In this document: piece by piece, positions 28,053 through 36,637 of the stretch
How the letters are laid out: every line of letters starts with the position of its first letter
Numbering within the stretch: position 1 is the stretch's first letter
Source: Mycobacterium colombiense
Lineage (GTDB): Bacteria > Actinomycetota > Actinomycetes > Mycobacteriales > Mycobacteriaceae
NCBI RefSeq assembly: GCF_003284975.1
Contig: NZ_QMEU01000013.1
Coordinates: 17,398 to 81,397 of the forward strand
Length of the DNA: 64,000 bases
Direction: 5' to 3'
Translations under genes and position numbers: made by a program
Notes under the pieces: model-generated
The model's database searches: none
Told to the model about the DNA's origin: nothing
The model's input: only the letters and a program-made list of their open reading frames with translations

Positions 28053-30428
28053 TCAGACCATCTCGTTTTTGGTCAGCCACCGCATCACCGGCCAGCCGAC
28101 GAACACCGGCAGCCAGCACGTCAACACCCGGTACAGCAGGACCGAGGGCACGCCGACGGCCGCCGGAACCCCGAACGCGGCCAGGCCACCGATCAGCGCC
28201 GCCTCGACCGCCCCCACACCGCCGGGCGTGGGGGCGGCGGAGGCCAGCGTGCCGCCGACCATGGTGACCACCGTGACGGCGACGAAAGTCGTTCCGCCGC
28301 CGAAGGCTTCGATGCTGGCCCACAGCGCCAGCGCCGCGCCGAGGGTGGTGCCCGCACAACCCAGCAGAATCAGGGCCAGCCGCCGCGGTTCGCGGGCCAG
28401 CTTGACCAGATCGGTCACCACCTCGTTCAGCTTCGGGCGCACCTCGGTCGCCAGCCACTTGCGCAGCGTGGGCACGAACAGGAACGCACCGACGATGCCC
28501 AGCGCGATCCCGCCGATCAGGTACAGCAGCGTCGCGCTCGGCACGAAATGCCGCAGGTTCATCGAGGCCCCGGCGGCGGCGCTGAACAGCACCAGCAGCG
28601 CGAGGTGGGCGATCACCTGTACCGATTGCTGCAGCGCCACCGCCGCGGTGGCCCGCATCGCCGACAACCCGCTCTTCTGCAGGAACCGCGTGCTCAGCGC
28701 CAGGCCGCCGACGCCCGCCGGGGTGGTGGTTGCGGCAAAGGTGTTGGCCACCTGAGCGATTGACAAAGTCCAAAAGTTCACCATGCCGTCGGCGCAGGCC
28801 CACAACGCGGCGGCCGCGCCGACATACGTCAGCGCCGACACCAGCAGCCCGAGCAGCGCCCACGACCAGTTCGCCGTCCGCAGTTGGGAGAAGAACGTCG
28901 GCGCCGTGCTGATGAAGGGGTACGCCACATAGACCAGCGCGCCGAAGAGCACCAGCTGCACGATCTGGCTGCGGGTGAACCTGGTGATGGTCTGGGGCTT
29001 GATCTGATCGGCACCGGTTTGGCGCTTGACCTCGGCCCGCGCGCCGGAGATGACGGTGCCGGAGTCCGGTACGGACCGCCGAATGAACCGCGGCACAGCG
29101 ACTTTCGTGAGTCGGCGCGATGCGGACAGGATGGTGTCCTTGCCGAACACCTCGATAGCCGCGTGCACCGCGGACTTCGGCTCGTACAGCGCGGACGTCG
29201 TCACCAGTAGCTGCGCGATGTCGGACTGCAGTTGGGCCTCGGTGGCCCCGTATTCGGCGCTGCCGAACCCACCGAACATCACGGTGTCGTCCTCCACGGT
29301 GATGTGGTGGCTGCGCAGGTCACCGTGGGCGATCTGGCGGTCGTTAAGGACTTTCAGCGATTCCCACAGCCGGGCAACGGGAGTCGTCATCGCGCATTCG
29401 TCGCTGGGGGTGCCCAGAGGGGGCCGGTGTGAGTACAGCATCCAGCCCCGGTCCAGCGGCGCGACCGCGACCGTCGCCGTGTTGGCCAGGCCCGCGTTGC
29501 CGATGGCGATCGCCATCAGCGCGCGGTGTTCGACGGCGCGGCGCATGGAGGTCACCAGGGGCGCGGTTTCGGCGTCGCGCAACTTCAACTTCCCCCAGAG
29601 CTGGCGCAGCGCCCCGCCGCTGCGCTGGTGCGGGCCGTACAACTCGATCAGCGCTGTGTCACCGAGATGTTCGCCATCGGCCGAAAGGATCAGCGGGCCC
29701 CGCCCGGCCGGCCGGACCACGGTGAGCCGCGAGACCGCGAACCCCGCTTTGGCCAGGGCGCGCACGGCGGCGTCCAACGGCACCTCGAGCGCGGGCGTGC
29801 CGACCACGAGCACCACCAGTGCGCCCACCACCCAGCCGACCGCCAGGCCCACCAACGAGCGCGCCGGGACGATGGCGCTGATCACCAGATGGATGGGAAC
29901 GAAGGCCAGCAGCAGCGCCCACCACCAGTGCCGCCAGCGCGCCGGCAGCCAGGGGCCCGAAACCGTCAGCACCGCCGCCAGCATCCCGATCCAGCGCGGG
30001 TCATCGAGCAACTGCGCCGGCAGCGTGGTGAGCCGGTCGAGGGCGTCGAAGTGCCACCGCGGCGCGGCGAGGCCGGTGCCGCTGATCGACAGCAGCACGA
30101 TCGCGCTCAGCCCCGCGGTGGCGTAGGCGCCCAGCAGTTTCCACTGCCCGGCGACGATCAGACCGATGAGGATCATGAACGGCAGCGCCACGATCGCCAA
30201 TCCGTAGATCAGGTACACCACGTCGGATTGGGTCGGTGACAAGACGCCGACGATCTGCGACACGGATTTCTCCAGCGCGATCCACTGCGGGCGGGTGATC
30301 AACGAACCCGTGATCACCAGCGCCAGGAAGAGCAACGCCAGGATCAGCCGCAGAATGTCGTTGGTCCGCCGGGTCAACGGCTGCAGCAGGTTGCCGGAAA
30401 CGATGATGTCGCGCCCGTCAACTCGCAT
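28053..30428 (-). CDS. Flippase-like (UPF0104/LPG synthase-type) membrane protein with kinase-like central domain
   Basis: A 791-residue protein in three parts. Residues about 25-235 hold six or so membrane helices. Residues about 240-470 resemble a protein/lipopolysaccharide-type kinase, with the catalytic-loop match IAHGDLRSHHITV and VMFGGFGSAEYG where DFG would be expected. Residues about 490-785 contain eight hydrophobic segments of the lysylphosphatidylglycerol synthase/UPF0104 family, ending in a GGTLASAAPTPGGVGAVEA motif. The family moves or modifies lipids or glycolipids in the membrane. The kinase-like part lacks the usual Asn of the catalytic loop and the Asp of DFG, so it may be inactive. 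It is the counterpart of Rv0585c by order. Its 3' end is four bases from the GH92 stop. Confidence 0.84.
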   Translation of the reverse strand: MRVDGRDIIVSGNLLQPLTRRTNDILRLILALLFLALVITGSLITRPQWIALEKSVSQIVGVLSPTQSDVVYLIYGLAIVALPFMILIGLIVAGQWKLLGAYATAGLSAIVLLSISGTGLAAPRWHFDALDRLTTLPAQLLDDPRWIGMLAAVLTVSGPWLPARWRHWWWALLLAFVPIHLVISAIVPARSLVGLAVGWVVGALVVLVVGTPALEVPLDAAVRALAKAGFAVSRLTVVRPAGRGPLILSADGEHLGDTALIELYGPHQRSGGALRQLWGKLKLRDAETAPLVTSMRRAVEHRALMAIAIGNAGLANTATVAVAPLDRGWMLYSHRPPLGTPSDECAMTTPVARLWESLKVLNDRQIAHGDLRSHHITVEDDTVMFGGFGSAEYGATEAQLQSDIAQLLVTTSALYEPKSAVHAAIEVFGKDTILSASRRLTKVAVPRFIRRSVPDSGTVISGARAEVKRQTGADQIKPQTITRFTRSQIVQLVLFGALVYVAYPFISTAPTFFSQLRTANWSWALLGLLVSALTYVGAAAALWACADGMVNFWTLSIAQVANTFAATTTPAGVGGLALSTRFLQKSGLSAMRATAAVALQQSVQVIAHLALLVLFSAAAGASMNLRHFVPSATLLYLIGGIALGIVGAFLFVPTLRKWLATEVRPKLNEVVTDLVKLAREPRRLALILLGCAGTTLGAALALWASIEAFGGGTTFVAVTVVTMVGGTLASAAPTPGGVGAVEAALIGGLAAFGVPAAVGVPSVLLYRVLTCWLPVFVGWPVMRWLTKNEMV

Positions 30429-30597
30429 CTATGAAGGATCCTTCGGCTTCGCTCGGCACCGCTGAGCCTTGCTTTCGGCCCGCGCAGTGGCCCGCCGACA
30501 AGTTAACTCAATACCGGGTTCGTTGACAGCTTCCACTCATCCGGCGCGCGTAGGGTCGGGTAGGTAGGCGTGCTAGCGAATTGGGGGCGGGTGCGGC

Positions 30598-31548
30598 GTG
30601 GCCAGGACGGACGACGACAGCTGGGAGATCACCGAGAGCGTGGGCGCGACGGCGCTGGGCGTGGCGGCGGCCCGGGCCGCGGAGACCGAGAGCGAGAACC
30701 CGCTGATCAGCGATCCGTTCGCGCGGGTGTTCCTGCAGGCCGCCGGAGCGGGCGTGTGGGACTGGTTCGCGGCCCCCAACCTGCCCGCCCAGGTCGCGGA
30801 GATCGATCCGGACCTCAAGCCGCGGATGCAGGGGATGGTCGACTACATGGCCGCGCGGACGGCGTTCTTCGACAAGTTCTTCCTCGACGCGACCGCCGCG
30901 GGCGTGCGGCAGGCGGTGATCCTGGCGGCGGGGCTGGACTCGCGGGGGTGGCGGTTGCCCTGGCCAGACGGCACCACGGTGTACGAGTTGGACCAGCCGC
31001 GGGTGCTGGAGTTCAAGGCCGCGACGCTGCGCAACAAGGGTGCCGAGCCGACCTGCGAGCTGATCAGCGTTCCCGTCGACCTGCGCCACGACTGGCCGTC
31101 CGCCTTGCAGGGCGCGGGATTTGACGCGCACGCGCCCAGCGTGTGGTCCGCCGAGGGGCTGTTGCCCTTTCTGCCGGCGACCGCCCAGGAGTTGTTGTTC
31201 GAGCGGGTACAAGCACTCGGCACGCACGGCAGCCGGATCGCCGTGGAGGCGCCCGGCCCCGACTTCCTCGACGAGGGCGCCCGCGACAGGCAGCGCCAGA
31301 CCATGCAGCGGGTGCGCGACCTGATGGCCGAACTGGAACCCGACCGCGACATTCCCGACGTGCAAGATCTGTGGTACTTCGAGGAACGTGAAGACGTGGC
31401 CGACTGGTTGGGTCGGCACGGCTGGGACGTGACGGTCACCCCGGCCCCCGAGCTGATGGCCGGGTACGACCGCAGGCCACCACAAGACATCGACGACGCC
31501 ACACCGCAGACGCTGTTCGTGTCTGCGCATCGGACGAGAGGAAAGTGA
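30598..31548 (+). CDS. Class I SAM-dependent methyltransferase (TIGR00027/LCM-like), copy 1
   Basis: A 316-residue member of the large mycobacterial family of SAM-dependent methyltransferases (Rv0281, Rv0726c, Rv3399 type). The N-terminus [22 protein letters not shown] is the family hallmark. The SAM site includes [17 protein letters not shown] and [13 protein letters not shown], and [19 protein letters not shown] follows. The start is GTG 30598. The function of this family is not established; leucine carboxyl methyltransferase-like folds suggest carboxyl or small-molecule methylation. It forms a tandem pair with a close paralogue immediately downstream. Confidence 0.9.
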   Translation: MARTDDDSWEITESVGATALGVAAARAAETESENPLISDPFARVFLQAAGAGVWDWFAAPNLPAQVAEIDPDLKPRMQGMVDYMAARTAFFDKFFLDATAAGVRQAVILAAGLDSRGWRLPWPDGTTVYELDQPRVLEFKAATLRNKGAEPTCELISVPVDLRHDWPSALQGAGFDAHAPSVWSAEGLLPFLPATAQELLFERVQALGTHGSRIAVEAPGPDFLDEGARDRQRQTMQRVRDLMAELEPDRDIPDVQDLWYFEEREDVADWLGRHGWDVTVTPAPELMAGYDRRPPQDIDDATPQTLFVSAHRTRGK

Positions 31549-31550
31549 CT

Positions 31551-32498
31551 GTGCCCAGGACCGACAACGACAGCTGGGAGATCACCGAAAGCGTGGGGGC
31601 GACCGCGCTGGGGGTGGCCTCGGCCCGCGCGGCGGAGACCCGTAACGAAAACCCTTTGATCACGGACCCATTCGCGCAGATTTTCCTGGACGCCGCCGGG
31701 GACGGCGTGTGGAACTGGCATTCCGCGGCGCAGTTGCCAACCGAGATCATCGAGGCCGAGCCGACGTTGCCGCTGCAGATGCAGTCGATGGTCGGCTACA
31801 TGGCCTCGCGCACAGCGTTTTTCGACAAGTTCTTCCTCGAAGCCACCGGCGCCGGCATAAGGCAGGCGGTGATCCTGGCGGCCGGCCTGGACGCGCGGTC
31901 CTGGCGGTTGGCGTGGCCTGCGGGCACGACGGTCTACGAGCTCGACCAGACCAAGGTGCTGAACTTCAAGGCGGCCACGTTGGCCGAACACGGGGCGCAG
32001 CCCGCCTGCAATCGCGTCGCGGTGCCGGTGGATTTGCGCCAGGATTGGCCGACAGCGTTGCGGCAGGCGGGATTTGACGCCGACGCGCCCAGCATCTGGT
32101 CGGCCGAAGGATTGATGCCGTATCTGCCGGCGGCCGCCCAAGATCTGCTGTTCGAGCGCATCCAGGGGTTGACCGCGCCGGGCAGCCGGGTGGCCGTGGA
32201 GGCGCTGGGTCCGAAGTTCCTCGACCCGCAAGCCCGCGCCAAGCGCCGCGAGCGGATGGATCGGATCCGCGGGCTGATGGCCGGCGTGGATCCGGATCGT
32301 GAGATACCCCGCACCGACGAACTCTGGTATTTCGAGGAGCGCGAGGACGTCGGCGAATGGTTCGGCCGCCACGGCTGGGAGGTGACGGTCACCCCGGCCG
32401 ACGAATTGATGGCCGGCTATGGGCGTGCGGCGCCCGAGGAGGTTCGCGACTACGTGCCAGGCAATCTGTTCGTCGCGGCGCAGCGCGCGGCGAGCTAG
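31551..32498 (+). CDS. Class I SAM-dependent methyltransferase (TIGR00027/LCM-like), copy 2
   Basis: A 315-residue paralogue of the preceding gene with the same motifs ([55 protein letters not shown]). GTG 31551 is preferred over GTG 31545: it aligns with the start of copy 1, and the GAGAGG ribosome site then lies nine bases away. The upstream stop at 31546-31548 overlaps GTG 31545. Tandem duplication is evident from near-identical residues throughout. The substrate is unknown. The downstream gap of 100 bases leads to a convergent HNH gene. Confidence 0.88.
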   Translation: MPRTDNDSWEITESVGATALGVASARAAETRNENPLITDPFAQIFLDAAGDGVWNWHSAAQLPTEIIEAEPTLPLQMQSMVGYMASRTAFFDKFFLEATGAGIRQAVILAAGLDARSWRLAWPAGTTVYELDQTKVLNFKAATLAEHGAQPACNRVAVPVDLRQDWPTALRQAGFDADAPSIWSAEGLMPYLPAAAQDLLFERIQGLTAPGSRVAVEALGPKFLDPQARAKRRERMDRIRGLMAGVDPDREIPRTDELWYFEEREDVGEWFGRHGWEVTVTPADELMAGYGRAAPEEVRDYVPGNLFVAAQRAAS

Positions 32499-32600
32499 CG
32501 CCGCTGTCCACGGCGGGGTAGGCGGTCCGGGCGCGAACGAATACCTCTGCGCCCCAACGTTTTAGAGCACCGATGCGTTGCCGGTAAGGACCCGTCGTCC

Positions 32601-33848
32601 CTAGTTGTTTGGTGGTGGGTGGGGTTGGAAGGGTGTGTACCACCACCAGTCGGCGCGTTCGCCGATCGGTCCCGGACACGGCGCCACCGCAGGTGGGGGC
32701 CCCGTGGGTGGGCGCGCCAGCGATCCCGGGCTCAGTACTCGGCCTTCGTCGTCGCGGACCACGAGTGCGTGTGCGGGCCCGCAGAGGGTGATGACACCCC
32801 GATGGTGTGACCGGTGATGGTAGGGACAGACCAGCACCAGGTTGGCTAGTTCGGTGGGGCCGCCGTCTTCCCAGTGCCGGATGTGGTGGGCGTGCAGGCC
32901 GCGGGTGGCACCACAACCCGGGACCACACAGGTGCGGTCGCGATATTCCAGGGCGCGGCGCAGCCGCCGGTTGATCACCCGCGTGGCCCGCCCGGCACCG
33001 ATGACCTCGCCGTGGCGTTCGAACCACACTTCACACGTGGCATCACAGGTCAGGTATCGGCGGTCGGCATCGGAGAGCAACGGACCCAAATGCAGTGCCG
33101 CAGCGCGCTGCTCGACATCGACATGCACCACCACGGTGGTGTGCTGCCCGTGCGGGCGCCGCGCCGCCTCGACATCCCAGCCGGCCTCGACCAGGCGCAT
33201 AAACGCCTCGACCGTGCCCGGCACCGGCGGCCGCTGATCCGATGTGCCCGCGCCGTCGCGTTTCCACTCAGCGATCAGCGCCTCACGATGCGACGCCACC
33301 GCCGCGTCGAACGTCGCCGCATCGGGGTGCGGAAGGGTGATCCGGTAGCAGCTGCCCTGCTCGTCGGAGGTCTTAGTGATCGAGGCCAGCGGCCCCCGCC
33401 ACTCCGGCCGGGGCTCGGGGTCGGGACGCGGTTCGAGCTTGATCGCGGTACGCAACTGGTTCACCGTGGCCACCGCGGCGAGCTCGGCGTAATGCTCATC
33501 AGAGCCCTCGCCGGCCCGCGCCGCGATCACCCCGACCTGGTCCAGCGACAGCCGGCCTTCTCGCATGCCCGCCGCGCAGCGGGGGAAGTCCTCCAGCCGG
33601 CTCGCGATGGTGGCGATCGTGTGGGCGTTTGCCGGCGAGCAGCCCGTCTTCCAGGCCACCAACGCCGGCACCGACCGCGCCCCGGTCATCCCGCACAACT
33701 CGTCGCGGTCGATCTCGGCCACGATCTCCACGACGCGCCCATCAATCGCGTTGCGCTGACCGGTCAACTCCGCCAGTTCGTCGAAGAGCTCCTCGAGACG
33801 TTCCTTCGGGGACGCTTCGACGCTGGCTGCAGTCGCGGTCGGGGACAT
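32601..33848 (-). CDS. 13E12-repeat family protein with HNH endonuclease domain (DUF222)
   Basis: A 415-residue protein of the REP13E12 family abundant in mycobacteria. The N-terminal DUF222 helical region contains LEELFDELAELTGQRNAIDGR and RLSLDQVGVIAARAGEGSDE-like segments. The C-terminal HNH nuclease reads CVVPGCGATRGLHAHHIRHW then LVLVCPYHHRSHH. The metal and catalytic residues (His-His, Asn, His) are present, so it could be an active nuclease. The tail is Pro-rich (TPFQPHPPPNN). In M. tuberculosis, REP13E12 copies serve as attachment sites for the phiRv1 prophage (established knowledge). No prophage is seen here. The start is ATG 33848; longer versions run over the next gene. Confidence 0.88.
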   Translation of the reverse strand: MSPTATAASVEASPKERLEELFDELAELTGQRNAIDGRVVEIVAEIDRDELCGMTGARSVPALVAWKTGCSPANAHTIATIASRLEDFPRCAAGMREGRLSLDQVGVIAARAGEGSDEHYAELAAVATVNQLRTAIKLEPRPDPEPRPEWRGPLASITKTSDEQGSCYRITLPHPDAATFDAAVASHREALIAEWKRDGAGTSDQRPPVPGTVEAFMRLVEAGWDVEAARRPHGQHTTVVVHVDVEQRAAALHLGPLLSDADRRYLTCDATCEVWFERHGEVIGAGRATRVINRRLRRALEYRDRTCVVPGCGATRGLHAHHIRHWEDGGPTELANLVLVCPYHHRSHHRGVITLCGPAHALVVRDDEGRVLSPGSLARPPTGPPPAVAPCPGPIGERADWWWYTPFQPHPPPNN

Positions 33849-33913
33849 GACGTCATCATCGCAGCCACCACCGACAAGTCCGGGCCGCCCGCGACGGACG
33901 TTCGCCAGCGGCC

Positions 33914-34645
33914 CTAGGAATCGGACGCCGGGTTTCGCTCTCGCTCGTCGCCCGCGTGCCCACGCCATTTGCGGTAGCCGCGATGCGCGGCGAACGCGCC
34001 GACGATCGCGCTCACGCACCACACCGCAATCGCTGCGTAGGCCAGCGGCGACGACCGATTCCCGATCGACGCGCCCAGCGCGGTGTAGGCGAATGCCCGT
34101 GGCGCCGAACCGATGAAGGCGCCAACACCCATCTGCCACACCGGAACTCCGAAAGCCCCGAACGCATAGGAGGCGAGCGCATCGGAGATCCCGGGGACAA
34201 AGCGCTGGCCGACGACCGCCCACAACCCGCCGCGCCCGATCAGGGCGTCCATGCGATCGGCCCGGGCGCTGCCTAGCAGTGCGCGCGCGCTGTCGCGGCT
34301 GGCGCGGCGACCGACGAAACTCGCGACGATCGCGGTGCCCACCGTCGCGCCCAGCGTCACGAAGACACCCAGCAGCGGACCGAACAGCAACCCACTGCCC
34401 GCGGCCAGTATCGAGCCGGGAACGAACAACGCGCCGACCACCGCCGAGACCGCCACGTAGGTCAGCGGCGCCGCCGGCCCGGTGGCCGACACCACGCCCC
34501 GGATCTCGTCGATGTTGATCACCCGCGCCACGGCCACCAGATAGAAGACCACGGCCAGAAACGCGGCGAACACGGCGAGCCGCGCGATGTGGGCACGCCG
34601 CGAGCCAGGCCGCGGTGCCGGTGCGGGAGCGTCGTCGTCGTCCAT
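33914..34645 (-). CDS. TVP38/TMEM64 (VTT domain) membrane protein
   Basis: A 243-residue membrane protein with five or six hydrophobic segments. The VTT/DedA-like core contains FVPGSILAAGSGLLFGPLLG, the helical RRASRDSARALL stretch and the motif VGQRFVPGISDALASYAFG. The family works in lipid scrambling or envelope homeostasis. ATG 34645 (MDDDDAPAP) is chosen for its acidic start and length close to M. tuberculosis Rv0625c. The frame remains open a further 12 codons upstream. It ends 65 bases before the HNH gene start on the same strand. Confidence 0.84.
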   Translation of the reverse strand: MDDDDAPAPAPRPGSRRAHIARLAVFAAFLAVVFYLVAVARVINIDEIRGVVSATGPAAPLTYVAVSAVVGALFVPGSILAAGSGLLFGPLLGVFVTLGATVGTAIVASFVGRRASRDSARALLGSARADRMDALIGRGGLWAVVGQRFVPGISDALASYAFGAFGVPVWQMGVGAFIGSAPRAFAYTALGASIGNRSSPLAYAAIAVWCVSAIVGAFAAHRGYRKWRGHAGDERERNPASDS

Positions 34646-34731
34646 GTCGACCGCGATTCTTCCGCACCGCTGGCCGCCCACCCTATCCGGCTATTTCCAA
34701 CACGGCGCGGTGCGGGGCCCCCGGGGAACGT

Positions 34732-34910
34732 CGCTGGTTCGCGCTGCTGATCGAGAAGGCGTTCGGGGCGGGCCTGAAAGACAATGTCGCACAGGCATAC
34801 CGATACGTGATGGGCACTGGCGCCCGGGCGACGCGGTGTACATCTTCGGCTTCAGCCGCGGCGCGGACACGGCGCGCGCGTTGGCGGGCACGCTCCCAAA
34901 GCGCCGGCCA
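34732..34910 (+). pseudogene. Remnant of a DUF2235 hydrolase (T6SS Tle1-like fold)
   Basis: A short fragment in two frames. The first part reads FALLIEKAFGAGLKDNVAQAYRYVM; after a one-base shift near 34820 the second frame continues WRPGDAVYIFGFSRGADTARALAGTL. This is the characteristic DUF2235 region (helix, then Tyr-x-Phe-Gly-Phe-Ser-Arg-Gly-Ala nucleophile elbow, then Thr-Ala-Arg-x-Leu-Ala-Gly). Only about 60 of the usual several hundred residues remain. It lies between the VTT gene and recD and has no start or complete catalytic triad. It is most likely the scar of a deleted hydrolase gene. Confidence 0.6.
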
Positions 34911-34924
34911 GGCCGCCCCCGCAC

Positions 34925-36637
34925 CTACCTGACCGACCGCAGCCGCTGCCGCAACCCGGTGGCCCGCAGCGCCCGGCGTTCGATCGCCGCGCGGACCGAC
35001 GCCTCGGGTCCCACCACCCGCACCTTGGTCTTCGCGCGTGTCACCGCGGTGTAGAACAGTTCGCGCGTCAGCAGTCGCGAATCCTCCGGCGGTATCAGCA
35101 CCGTTACCTCGTCGGCCTGGCTGCCCTGGCTCTTGTGGATGGTCATGGCGTGCATGGTCTCCACCTCGCCGAGGCGGCTGGTCGCGAAATCCAGCGGCCC
35201 GGTCGCGCCGGCGATGATCGCCCGCAGTCCGTCCGCGCCGGCCACCGTCACGCCCGTATCGCCGTTGTACAGGCGCAGCCCGTAGTCGTTCGCCGTCACC
35301 AGCAGGGGACGCCCGGCATACCACTGGGACCACGCCGGCTGTCCGGTCGCTTCGCCAATCCACTTCTGCACCTCGGTATTCCAGTGCGTCGCACCGTAGG
35401 GCCCCTCGCGGTGCGCACACAGCAAGCGGTGTTCGTCCAGCGTGGCCAAGGCCTGTGGCACCGCGCCCAGCAGCGCGGCGGAGCGCAGCCGCAACGCGTG
35501 CGCAACCAACACCTCACGCAACCGGTCGGCCGGGCGCTCGGAGTCCACCCACTCGACGTGTTCACCGCCGGCCGTCAATAACTCCAGGACACGGTCCGCG
35601 TCACCGACCCGGATTGCCTCGGCCAGGGCGCCGATCGACGTGCCGTACCGGTGCGGGGTGCGCAGGGCGGCCACCCGGATATCGTCGCGACCGGCCAACC
35701 CGTCCACCAGGTCGGCCAGCACCGCGCCCGCTTCCACCGAGGCCAACTGGTCGGGGTCGCCGACCAGGATCAGCCGGGTGTCGGGCCGGACGGCTTCGAC
35801 CAGCCGGGCCATCATGGTCAACGACACCATCGACGTTTCGTCGACCACAATGACGTCGTGTGGCAGCCGATTGCCGCGATTGTGCTTGAACCGCACCGAC
35901 GTATCCGGCCGGGGACCAAGCAGCCGATGCAGCGTGGTTCCCGGAAGACCCGTCAGCCGCGCCCTGTCCCCCGCGGGCAGCTCCTCGATTCCCGCGGCCA
36001 CCGCTTCGGCCAGCCGGGCCGCCGCCTTGCCGGTCGGTGCGGCCAGCGCGATCCGGGGGCGCGGCCGGCCGGCACGCTCGGCCTGTTCGACCAGCAGGGC
36101 GAGCAGGCGGGCGATCGTGGTGGTCTTGCCGGTCCCGGGCCCGCCGGTCAACACGGTCAGTGCCTGTGACACAGCGATCTCGGCGGCGGCCCGCTGCTCG
36201 TCGTACCCGGACGGGAAAAGCCTGTCGTAGGTGGCTGATTCGACGCTCGCGGGCGCCACCGAAAGCGCCAGCAGGTCGGTGCATACTTGCTCTTCCTCGA
36301 GCCAGTACCTGTCGAAGTAAAGCAGGTCCCCGAGCAGCCTTAGCACTGGCGGCGTCTGCAGCATTGCGCTGTCCCGCACCGCCGCCATCCAGTCGTCGAC
36401 CTCCGGCCAGGGCAGGTCGGGCGCACTCACCTGCGCGGGCACTGCGCGCAGATCGACGCACACCGACCCGCCTCGCAGCGCGCGCACCACCAGGGCGACC
36501 GCGAGCGCCACCCGCTCGTCTGGCTCGCCGGTGAGCGCCGTAAGCCGTTGCGCGACATGGATATCGGCGGGCTCGAAAACGCAGGCATCGGCGAACGTGC
36601 GCAGCAGCCCGGTCGCGAACATGGCTTCGACCGTCAC
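34925..36637 (-). CDS. recD: RecD, exodeoxyribonuclease V alpha chain
   Basis: A 570-residue superfamily 1 helicase subunit of RecBCD. The ATP-binding Walker A motif TGGPGTGKTTTIARLL lies near residue 170, the DEAD-like box VIVVDETSMVS follows, then VGDPDQLASVEAG and the C-terminal MTIHKSQGSQADEV and FYTAVTRAK motifs. It moves 5' to 3' on DNA. The start GTG 36637 overlaps the recB stop (GTGA), giving tight coupling. The length matches M. tuberculosis RecD. In mycobacteria RecBCD mainly serves single-strand annealing rather than main-path homologous recombination (established). Confidence 0.94.
   Translation of the reverse strand: MTVEAMFATGLLRTFADACVFEPADIHVAQRLTALTGEPDERVALAVALVVRALRGGSVCVDLRAVPAQVSAPDLPWPEVDDWMAAVRDSAMLQTPPVLRLLGDLLYFDRYWLEEEQVCTDLLALSVAPASVESATYDRLFPSGYDEQRAAAEIAVSQALTVLTGGPGTGKTTTIARLLALLVEQAERAGRPRPRIALAAPTGKAAARLAEAVAAGIEELPAGDRARLTGLPGTTLHRLLGPRPDTSVRFKHNRGNRLPHDVIVVDETSMVSLTMMARLVEAVRPDTRLILVGDPDQLASVEAGAVLADLVDGLAGRDDIRVAALRTPHRYGTSIGALAEAIRVGDADRVLELLTAGGEHVEWVDSERPADRLREVLVAHALRLRSAALLGAVPQALATLDEHRLLCAHREGPYGATHWNTEVQKWIGEATGQPAWSQWYAGRPLLVTANDYGLRLYNGDTGVTVAGADGLRAIIAGATGPLDFATSRLGEVETMHAMTIHKSQGSQADEVTVLIPPEDSRLLTRELFYTAVTRAKTKVRVVGPEASVRAAIERRALRATGLRQRLRSVR

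Noticed and set aside
33849..34667. Upstream extension of the HNH protein to 688 residues
   Set aside because: It reads a wrong frame of the VTT membrane protein gene; the DUF222 domain begins at ATG 33848.
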